In this document: positions 55,580 to 64,000 of the stretch, piece after piece | Position numbering within the stretch: position 1 is the first letter of the stretch | Layout of the letters: the number at the start of each line of letters is the position of its first letter | Assembly: GCA_034509755.1 (NCBI GenBank) | Contig: CM067541.1 | Location: forward strand, 21,068,001 to 21,132,000 | Source: Anisodus tanguticus | Lineage: Eukaryota; Streptophyta; Magnoliopsida; Solanales; Solanaceae | Direction of reading: 5' to 3' | Length of the DNA stretch: 64,000 bases | Notes under the pieces: model-generated | Database searches by the model: none | What the model saw: only the letters and a program-made list of their open reading frames with translations | What the model was told of the DNA's origin: nothing | Position numbers and translations under genes: made by a program

Positions 55580-56060
55580 ACCATTGCCCCTATTTTTGGG
55601 TGGTCTTTAAATTTTTCCCCTTTAATCGTTGGTCTTTAATTTTTTGCCTTCCCCTGATAAAGTGGCAAAAAATACCCCTAACATTCTGGGATCGAACCTA
55701 GCAGAGTAAAAAAGCGCAAGGCAAGGCTTCATAGAAAATTATGCCTATTCGGGATAAAGTCACAAGGTAAGGTTTTATAGCAAACTATGCCTATGCAGGG
55801 TAAAGTTATGCATGTCACTTTCTCTTAGGCAATTGTCCTAGTTTGCTATGAAACATTTGATATGCGAAATTATTTTTTTTACTCTGCTGGGTTCAACCCA
55901 GAATATCTAATTTCATAGATGCGAATAACGGTTCTTTGGCCCACAAATTTTTATTAAATTTGAAGTAAGGACAAAAAATTAAAGACTAGCAATTTCAGGG
56001 GCAAAAATTAATGATCAATCCATATGAAGGGAAAGCCGCAAAATTTTTTGCTCACTTTTG
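55580..56060. repeat. Inverted-repeat non-coding element
   Basis: gcccctatttttgggtggtctttaa (in part, 55587-55610) and ggtctttaattttttgcctt (55632) are matched in reverse by aaaaattaaagactagcaa (55972) and aggggcaaaaattaatgat (55997). The middle has tandem words around aaggcaaggcttcatag, tatgcctattcgggataaag and tatgcctatgcagggtaaag. The ends are approximate. Confidence 0.55.
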
Positions 56061-56099
56061 GTTACTATTTTTTTTATTCAGACGTAAAATTCAAACACT

Positions 56100-59000
56100 T
56101 CGTGAATTTTGCTTGGGCTTTAAATCTTGAAGTCCACTTCAAATTGAATCTCACCCTTTACAATAGGAGCTACACTTGGTGAACAATCTTTCATCTGAAA
56201 CCTCTCTAAAATTTTATTGATATAGGCTTCTTGAGATAGATCTAAGGTACCTTGATGTCTATCTTGATGAATCTTAATGAAAATGACATAAGACACATCA
56301 CCCATGTCTTTCATATCAAAATTCTTAGAGAGAAATTATTTGACCTCATGTAACATTCTCTTATCATTGGATGCAAGCAAGATATCATCCACATATCGAA
56401 CTAAGAAACATATTTACTCCTACTGACCTTCTGGTATATACATTGATGCATAATGTTCTCAACAAAGTCAAATGAAGATATAACATTATGAAATTTTAAG
56501 TACCATTGACATGAGGCTTGTTTTAGTCCATATATGAATTTCTTCAGCTTGCACACTAAGTGCCCACCATTACTATAGGAGAATCTTTTAGGTTGTTTCA
56601 TATAAACATCTTCCTCTATAACACCATTGAGAAATGCTTTTTTCACATCCATTTGTTGCAATTCTAAGTCAAAATGGGCTACTAATGTCAATATGATGCT
56701 TAAGAAATCCTTTTTAGATACAGGAGAAAAAGTCTATGTATAATCGATTCCTTCCTTTTGAGTGAATCCTTTAGCGACTAGTCTTGAATTATATCTTTCT
56801 ATATTGCCCAATGAGTCCCTTTTAGTTTTAAAGACCCATTTACATCCAATGACTTTTACACCATTAGGAAACTCGACAAGATCCCAGACTTTGTTGCTTT
56901 TTAAAGAATTCTCTCTTCTTTCATGACATTGTACCACAATTCTGACTCTTTACAACTCATGGCATGTGAAAAAGACTCGGGATTACTTTCGACTCAAATG
57001 TTAGATTTTTGCAGATACACAACATAGTCACTAGGAATTGTTGATTTTCTTTCTCTAGTAGATCTCTTTAATGTTGTGCTCATATTTTCCCGAGGATCAT
57101 GTTGTTAAACTTGTTGTTCAATAATTTCAGGAATTTCTTGTACAACTTGATCTAATGGAATAGTTTCATTAGCTTGTGGAATTTCATTGATCGGATGCTC
57201 AACACCCGATTGTACTTGAGGGATGTTATAAACTATAACCAATCTTTCTCTTGAAGTAGAAGGTTGATCGCTTACATGAGTTGTATTCTGAAATTGATCA
57301 CTCTCACTAATTAAGTCATTCTAAAAAAAATTGCATTTCTTGATTCCACAATTCTAGTGCTATTAGATGGACAGTAGAATTTGTATTCCTTAGACCTTTC
57401 GACATATCCAATGAAATATCCCCTAATGGTCGTAGGATCCAGTTTCTTTTCTTGTGAGTTGTAGATTCTAAGTTCAGTCGGGCATCCTCATATGTGTATA
57501 TGTGTAAAACTCGATTTCCAACCTTCGAACAACTCAAAAGGTGTCTTTGGGGCAACTTTGATTGGAACTTGGTTTAATATATACACTGCCATCTTAAGAT
57601 CTTCAATCCACAATGACTTAGATATCTTAGAGCTACTTAGCATACTACGCATCATGTCTAATAAAGTTTGATTTCTTCTTTCTGCTACACCATTTTTTAT
57701 CAGGAGAACCAGACATAGTATATTGGACAACATTTCTATTTTCTTGAGGAAACTTCGTAAAAGGACCTTGTGCTTGTCCATCCTCAGTGTATCTACCGTA
57801 ATACTCACCACCTCTATCAGTCCTCACAATCTTAATTTACTTTCTGCATTATTTCTCTACTTCAACCTTGAAAACTTTAAAGGCTTCTAATATTTCGCTT
57901 TTACTATGAAGAGTGTAGAGATACATGTATCGTGAGTAATAACCTATAAATGTGATAAAGTATTTTTGACCATATGCATCCATATCTGGACAACATATAT
58001 CTGAATGTATAATTTCTAATATGGTTGAACTCCTCTTGGGACCTTTCTTTGACTTGTTGGTCTGTTTGCCTTTAATGCAGTCCACACAAGTATGGAAATC
58101 AGTAAAATCTAAAGTACTAAGTACTCTATTATTTACTAATCTCTTTATTCTATCTATTGAGATATGTCCTAATCTCTGATGCCATAAAGTAGAGGAATCT
58201 TCATTCATAACACATCGTTTAATACTAGCTTGGACATGCATAACATTATGAGTGAAATCATTTTGTAAATCAAGAGAGAAAAGATCATCACACAATGTAC
58301 CATTTTCAACAAGTTTAGATTTATAAAATAGATTAGAATAACCATAAAAAAGAAGGAATATCCCAAAGGTACAAGTCTTGAAACTGAAATTAAATTCTTT
58401 AAAAAATTAGGAACATAAAAGTTTTTTTCTAACTCTAAAATGAAACAAGTACTTAAAACTATAAATAAAGACTGATGATTGGCATTCCATTGCTGTCATT
58501 TTTATGTATATAGGTACAATTATCTCGCTCTCAATATGCCTATGATGTAGCGATGATAGTGCCTATTCAAGGCTTTTCCTCTTTCCTTAGGCGGGAGAGA
58601 AAAGAGATAAGTGCATTTTCCAATAACTTCCACATGCGACTGCATGTTGTTTCTAGAATAGATGCTTCGCTCAGCTCCTACTAGCTTCGGCATGTTTTTA
58701 ATCCCTGCAATGAATTCGTAATACGAATTGTAGAAGAAGAATCAATCCACCACGTGCTATGATTAACATTAGATATATTAGCTTCATAACAAACAAGAGA
58801 GATTGAAGTACCTTTCTTCTCAAGCCATTTTTTATACTTAATACAATCCTTCTTTATACAGGAGCGACACTTAGTTTCTTTCTTAATATCAGGTTCAACT
58901 TCAAGTGGTGCTTTTCCTTTCCACTTCTTATTGTCTTGATAGGTATTCTTTCCTTGAGTAGCCATGAATGCACTTTCTCCTATTTCTATCAGCAGTCGAC

Positions 59001-59572
59001 CCTCCTCTTGAACACACATGGTCATAAGTTCATTATAGACCATTTATCCTTATGTGTGTTATATGAGATCTTAAAGGGGCCATACTGTAGAGGAAGAGAG
59101 TTCAAAATATACCGCACTAGGAAAGTTTCAGATATTTCAACCTCAAGAGTCTTTAGCTGAGCTGCTAAGTCTCGCATTTTCATGATGTGCTCGCGCACAC
59201 CTCTTACATTGGTGACCTGAGAATTTCATGATCAAGGTGCTGACAAGTGCTTTATCTGAAGTCTCAAACTGTTCATCAATAGCCTTCAGTAATGGCCTGA
59301 CATTGTTATACTGTTTGACTGAACCACAAATACCACCAGAGATTTTGGTCTTAATGAACATAACACTCAAACGGTTCGAGCACTCCCATTGTTCGTGAAG
59401 AGCAATCTCAACTTGGGTGCTAAGTTCATTAATAGGTGGTTCATCTTTCCTGATAGCATAATCAATGTCTATGCAACCCTAAGTGAATGAGATTTCTCTC
59501 CTTTCAGATCTTATAGTTCTCACCATTCAGTTCGGGAATATCACAATTATCAGAGAAATTTGCAGGTTGCAT
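56100..59572 (-). pseudogene. Copia gag-pol remnant, minus strand (TNT1-like)
   Basis: The start ATG at 59572-59570 gives MQPANFSDNCDIPELNGENY and then a stop. gag goes on with IDYAIRKDEPPINELSTQV and NRLSVMFIKTKISGGICG, then a knuckle CRSCIKKDCIKYKKW (about 58870). The protease site reads WWIDSSSTIRITNSLQG, with Ser for the Gly of DSG (about 58740). Pre-integrase and integrase: DSSTLWHQRLGHISIDRIK, HSDICCPD, VRTDRGGEYYG (57830) and NGVAERRNQTLLDMM (57690), so the three acidic positions are kept. RT: KVWDLVEFPNGVKVIGCKWV, QQMDVKKAFLNGVIEEDVYM, KKFIYGLKQ and a YVDD region near 56400. The homology ends at about 56110 before RNase H. Frame changes occur at about 57640, 57500 and 56730. Confidence 0.85.
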
Positions 59573-60676
59573 AGCTGCAAAAAAATATACATACATGCTT
59601 AATAAATTTGAGGCAAATAATATAAATTGAATCTACTGACACAAAAATTGTATGTGGGATAATTTTTTAATTCAATTAAATTCATTTTTATGATAAAATT
59701 ATCAATTTACTAGTAGGATATTCTATCTTTACGATAAAACTATCAAATTCTCATTCATAATTCCTGTGAGTAATTATGAAAAGTATTTAATATTTTATCC
59801 TAATTAATTATGCAATCCAATAATAAAAGTTCTTAAGTTATTATACCGTGCATAATTAATCACAATTCTAATGTCTAAAATTACTTTATGTGATCTTTAA
59901 ACTTAAAATTTTATTCAATTGAAGACGTTGTTGCTAATCTTCAATCAAATAAAATTATAGACCACTTAGACATTGATCCTTATTTAATATCTATAATTTT
60001 CTTATGTGATCTAAATATAATATATAATTTTATTTAATTAAGGTTCATGTGGCTAAATCTTAATTAAATAAAAATATATGGATCACCAGACATTAATATT
60101 CCGTGTTAACCGAAATAAACAACAAATAATATTTATGCATATACAAACGTAAAATTCTTAAATGACTACAATGTTAACATTTTGTCATCTGGACATTGTA
60201 ATTGGTATGCATACAACAATTTATTATGTAGGAAATGTCAAAAGTATCCCAACATCACAATATATATAATACAAATAAAACTAGACAAGCATTAAAATAT
60301 TAATTTGATGGAAACAAACTTTCATCTCTTTGACAAAGCAATGCCTTAAAACCCGGGACAAGAAACACACTGATATTCAGTACAAATATTATTTTAATAG
60401 TACTGGTTGAGTGTTTGTGGGGCATGACGCGTAGACTCTCCACGCATTTATAACACCGAAAGGTGATTTTCAAAGACTGGTGTGTCAGTCGTATAAGCCC
60501 CTTACTATTTCTATATATTTATTTAAAAAACAGAATTGTTTTCAACCTCTATCAAAGTATATCGTGATATACACGGTATATATAATATTTTGTGTATATC
60601 GTGTATATCACGGAAACACAAGACAAAATAGTTCATGATATACATGCCAAGTATATCACGGTTTGGAAGTATTTTT
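59573..60676. other. AT-rich leader/spacer between two Copia copies
   Basis: It probably includes the 5' leader, and perhaps the LTR, of the minus-strand Copia at 56.1-59.57 kb. Two degenerate copies of a 116-bp block are visible (ttatgtgatct at about 59886 and 60002, each followed by attttatt(c/t)aattrargrc). Bases 60555-60665 hold repeated gtatatcacg/cgtgatatac palindromic words. No gene is supported. Confidence 0.5.
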
Positions 60677-60980
60677 TGTAACATATTATTTGTATTTAAT
60701 TAACATTGTACACTTACCATAATTGTAGAATTCTTGTACAGATAATAGGAATAGGATTTTCCATATTATAGAAGTTGTAAATTGTATATATACTCATTCA
60801 TTAATGAAAATAATCAAGAGATTATTTATTTCATGATATCAGAAGTCTAGGTGCTTCTATCGATTTTCCTCTCTTTCGCTGCCTCGGTTTTCATGTCAAA
60901 TTCTCGGAAACGTTGCAACATTAGCTTCTCTCTTCCCAAATTTTATTCCAAATCCCTCATTCACCTATTGTTCTTTCGTT

Positions 60981-61826
60981 ATGTCTACATCAAAGAACAT
61001 GTTTCATCATGCCCTTCCTGTTTCCAACATCAAGAACCACATCCTTATGATGAAGAACATCCAATATGCAACATGGGAAAAATTATCCAAAATTCACGCA
61101 ATCTCACATCAAGTCCTCCATCACATAATTCCTCCCGCGGGGGATCCTCAGTTATGGATCACTCTTGATGCTACCGTTATTCACGGGATTTACTCCACTA
61201 TTTCTACCAACATTTTATAGACGATCATTGAACCAGACACTACGGCTGTGGCTACCTGGAATAGATTGCATGATATATTTCAGGATAATCAACATTCCCG
61301 AGTTGTCACCCTTGAGCAAGAATTTTCACAAGTCAGCATGAAATATTTTCCGAATGTTTCGGCCTATTATAAATGGCTCAAAGAATTAGCGGACCAACTC
61401 CGTAATATTGGAGCGCCTGTTACCAATAATCGTCTTGTTCTACAAATGGTTGCAGGCCTATCTGAGGCCTATAATGGCGCTGGGACTCTCCTCCGTCAAA
61501 GTAATCCGCTTTCCCCTTTTTATCAAGCCCGTTCGATGCTCACGTTAGAAGAATCCGACTTGGCAAAAAAGGAAGCTACCGAAGCCAGTTCTGTGGAGAT
61601 GATGACTTCATCCAATAACTCTCACGGGTTTGTTGACAATTGGGCCAAAAATGCAACAACGGTGACGGCAAGGGTCAAAACCGTAAAAATAAATGGCAAA
61701 AATCGTGGCGGCAACAACAGTGGTAACCGGAATAGTGGCAACACCGGCGGGAATAGTAACAACACCGAGGGTAGGCCTCGGGGTTCTGGGCCCCAACCAG
61801 CCTGGTCCCAGCCTCGGGCCCCTTAG
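60981..61826 (+). pseudogene. Copia gag, with an in-frame stop
   Basis: The frame begins MSTSKNMFHHALPVSNIKNH. It continues through WEKLSKIHAISHQVLHHIIP, has one TAG at 61218, and goes on in the same frame with AVATWNRLHDIFQDNQHSRV, SAYYKWLKELADQLRNIGAP and LVLQMVAGLSEAYNGAGTLL. It ends with a Gly/Asn-rich tail (GGNNSGNRNSGNTGGNSNN) and a stop at 61826. This is the gag_2 (UBN2) fold region of Copia elements. The single stop suggests a fairly recent loss of function. Confidence 0.85.
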
Positions 61827-61945
61827 CAGTGGGCCTAGACCAGTGGCCCAGTCCCGCCTACCGCCCTCCTCCCAATTATTTCCAGCCACCTTTGGCCCCG
61901 GTCCACCCCCATAACAGGCCTAATTTCTCGGGTTAGCAGTCCTTT

Positions 61946-62520
61946 GTGCTTGGGCCTCGACCCCAACAGGCCTTCAATGTTGCAGGCCTGAATTCGATGA
62001 CGAAACCCACCGATATTGAGGCCGCAATGCATACACTTGAATTAAATCCTCCAGACGCGAATTGGTACATGGACACCGGCGCCACTTCTCACATGACGTC
62101 CGACCAAGAAACTCTCTCGTGTTATTCTAATTTGAGCAAAAATCGTGGCATTGTTGTTGGTAATGGCAATACAATTCCAATTCGTGGTTACGGTAATACA
62201 ACTTTGTCTCCCCCACATCCTCCTCTTGTTTTGAAAAATGCCCTCATGCCCCGAACTTAATTAAAAATTTGGTGTCTGTCCGAAAATTCACCACTGATAA
62301 TTCGATTTCTGTTAATTTTGATCCTTTTGGATTTTCTGTGAAGGGTTTCAAAATGGGGATACCTCTCATGAGATGCAATAGTATGGGAGATCTTTATCCA
62401 ATCACGCCCACCTCTAGTTTCTTGAGTCAAGCCATGTCATCGACATTTGCAGCTCTAGCTCATTCCTTGTGGCATGCACGTTTGGGTCACCTAGGGTCGT
62501 ATTGTTTCTTCCTTGCATAA
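61946..62520 (+). pseudogene. Copia protease and pre-integrase region
   Basis: ANWYMDTGATSHMTSDQETL (about 62060-62117) is an intact retropepsin DTGA site in a frame shifted relative to gag. It stops at 62260 after NALMPRT. The next frame, 62269-62520, has LVSVRKFTTDNSISVNFDPF and HSLWHARLGHLG, the GAG-pre-integrase motif with its His residues. Confidence 0.8.
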
Positions 62521-63338
62521 AAACAATTTTATTTCTTGTAAGGGTACGTGTAGTACTCCAATTTGTCATTCCTGTCCGTTAGGAAAATATGTTAGATTGC
62601 CATTTGTAGCCTCTACTTCTCGTACTTTGCTTCATTTTGACATTATACATAGCGATTTATGGACTTCTCCCGTTCTGAGTTCTGTGGGCCATCGTTATTA
62701 TGTTATATTTTTAGATGATTATTCTAATTTTTTATAGACCTTTCCGTTAGCAAAGAAATCTCATGTTTTTTCCACATTTTGAAAAATTTAGAGCATTCAT
62801 CCGTACCCAATTCAAACGGGAAATAAAAAATATTCAGTGTGATAATGGCAAAGAATATGATAATGTGTTGTTTCGAGAATTTTGTGATGCTAATGACATA
62901 GTTTTTCATTTTTCTTGTCCTCATATGTCCTCACAAAATGGGAAAGCCGAACGAAAAAATCGTACCATTAATAATATTGTCCGAACTTTATTGACCCATG
63001 CTTTCGTACCCCCTTCCTTTTGGCATCATGCTCTACAAATGGCTACTTATCTCCATAACATACTTCCTACCAAAGGATTGACATATTCATCCCCTCTTCA
63101 AATCCTCTATAATAAGAACCATTCGTATTCACATCTTAGGGTATTTGGGTGTTTATGTTATCCACTGTTTTTGTCAACTACAATTAACAAACTTCAGGCA
63201 TGTTCTACCGCTTGTGTGCTTTTGGGTTATCCATCTAATCATCGTGATTTCAAATGTTTTGATTTATCTTCTAATAAAATCATAATTAGTCTCGCCATAT
63301 TATTTTTGATGAAACCCAATTTCCGTTTGCTAAAGTGA
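62521..63338 (+). pseudogene. Copia integrase
   Basis: The zinc-binding end is CKGTCSTPICHSCPLGK (about 62540). The first acidic position is in LLHFDIIHSDLW (about 62650), the second in NIQCDNGKEYDN (62830-62864), and the third in SSQNGKAERKNRTINN (62931-62978), so D, D and E are all kept. Stops at 62736 and 62780 interrupt the frame. After it, PSFWHHALQMATYLHNILPT and LRVFGCLCYPLF are typical of the integrase tail. Confidence 0.85.
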
Positions 63339-63599
63339 GTAGTCTCGTGCCTAGTTCGTATAATTTTTTAGATAACAAAGTCTCACAGTACATTATGCAC
63401 AACTTATTGGGCCAATTTCGTACCCCCGGAACGCCAGCAGGCCCACTGTCTGCTGGCCCACCAACACCCATAGCCCATCTCATCCCAGTCCAGCAACTGG
63501 GCCCCTCATCCAGCCCAATTCTGCCCTTGTTTCGGTTCCTGATTCCAGTGTTGGGCCAGCAAGCCCACTGTCTGCTGGCCAGTCCATCCACCATCCAAA

Positions 63600-64000
63600 T
63601 TTTCCCAAAATCTATCCAATTCTCCCCCAAGTCACCGACTTGTTACTATTAGTCAACTGAATATTTTTAAACCAAAAAGACATTTTAATCTTAATTCTAA
63701 TGTTCATAAATCCCCACTACCCCGTAACCTAGTGTCTGCAATAAATGACCCGAATTGGAAATTGGCTATGCACGATGAATATAATGCTCTTATTGAAAAT
63801 AAGATGTGGGAGTTAGTGCCCCGTCCTTATGGCGTTAATATTATTCGGTCTTTGTGGATTTTTACTCATAAAGATAATTGTGATGGTTCTTTTGCGAGAC
63901 ATAAGGCTCGTCTTGTAGGTGATGGTAAGACTCAACAGGTTGGCATGGATTGTGTGAGACTTTTAGTCCGGTGGTCAAACCGGCTACCATTCGCATTGTT
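63600..64000 (+). pseudogene. Copia reverse transcriptase start, window-truncated
   Basis: Frames give PKRHFNLNSNVHKSPLPRNL, NDPNWKLAMHDEYNALIENK, WELVPRPYGVNIIRSLWIF and GSFARHKARLVGDGKTQQVG (63890-63945). After MDC the frame is lost by an indel near 63955 (the expected GETFSPV block reads VRLLVRW). It aligns closely with 37570-37900, the scrap on the other side of the nest. Confidence 0.85.

Larger units (their letters stand above)
60677..64000 (+). mobile_element. Copia LTR retrotransposon, cut by the window edge
   Basis: A short 5' LTR (about 60677-60833, TGTAACATATT...TTTATTTCA) is followed by a primer-binding-like TGATATCAGAAGTC (canonical TGGTATCAGAGC), then gag, protease, integrase and the start of RT in Copia order. 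RNase H and the 3' LTR would lie beyond 64000. The short LTR and gag type suggest the Ale/Ivana side of Copia, but I am not sure. Confidence 0.8.

Noticed and set aside
61608..62032. Minus-strand Gly/Pro-rich open frames
   Set aside because: They are shadows of the Gly/Asn- and Pro-rich gag tail on the + strand.

Overview
The window is nuclear DNA of a flowering plant, almost certainly a member of the Solanaceae. It has introns with GT/AG borders, no operons, AT-rich spacers, and repeats I recognise from that family: an Au-type SINE, an RTE LINE 3' end, Stowaway MITEs and KI-type Mutator elements carrying a Ulp1-like peptidase. Only two genes look intact, and both are on the + strand. The first is cyclin C (12199-18171, nine exons, 250 residues). 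The second is the plant two-domain GTP cyclohydrolase I of folate synthesis (22380-26640, two exons, 437 residues). Everything else is mobile DNA or its remains.

Layout. 1-1400: two oppositely oriented fragments resembling movement-protein polyproteins of pararetrovirus-like elements. 1500-2670: a C-rich/G-rich inverted-repeat tract and a Stowaway MITE. 3660-11880: one decayed Mutator-like element with a Ulp1-type gene (DUF1985 plus C48 peptidase, + strand) converging on a MULE transposase (- strand). Its non-coding parts are filled with short GTTGCAACA-like palindromic repeats and a 172-bp tandem array. 12080-18700: cyclin C, with introns that hold a microsatellite, a 163-bp duplication, LINE 3' ends and a Stowaway MITE. 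19285-22100: a tRNA-derived SINE with a 20-bp target duplication, and several MITE-like repeats. 22170-26800: GCH1 with a 2.9-kb repeat-bearing first intron. 27290-29590: a dead LINE (RT, zf-RVT, RNase H) on the - strand with a MITE inside it. 30002-31133: a long inverted-repeat element. 32250-36109: a SINE and a solo-LTR-like block.

36.4-64 kb is a nest of retrotransposons: a Copia RT scrap (37.4-38.2 kb); a Copia element with both LTRs (38257-43987); a foldback-type inverted-repeat element (45.3-46.85 kb); a Copia gag-protease remnant (- strand) split by a Gypsy element (49438-55152, target duplication AAAAC); another Copia element (- strand, 56.1-59.57 kb); and a Copia element starting at about 60677 that runs off the right edge. 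None of the transposon reading frames is intact. The two host genes act separately: cyclin C in the Mediator kinase module in the nucleus, GCH1 in the first committed step of pterin/folate synthesis in the cytosol.
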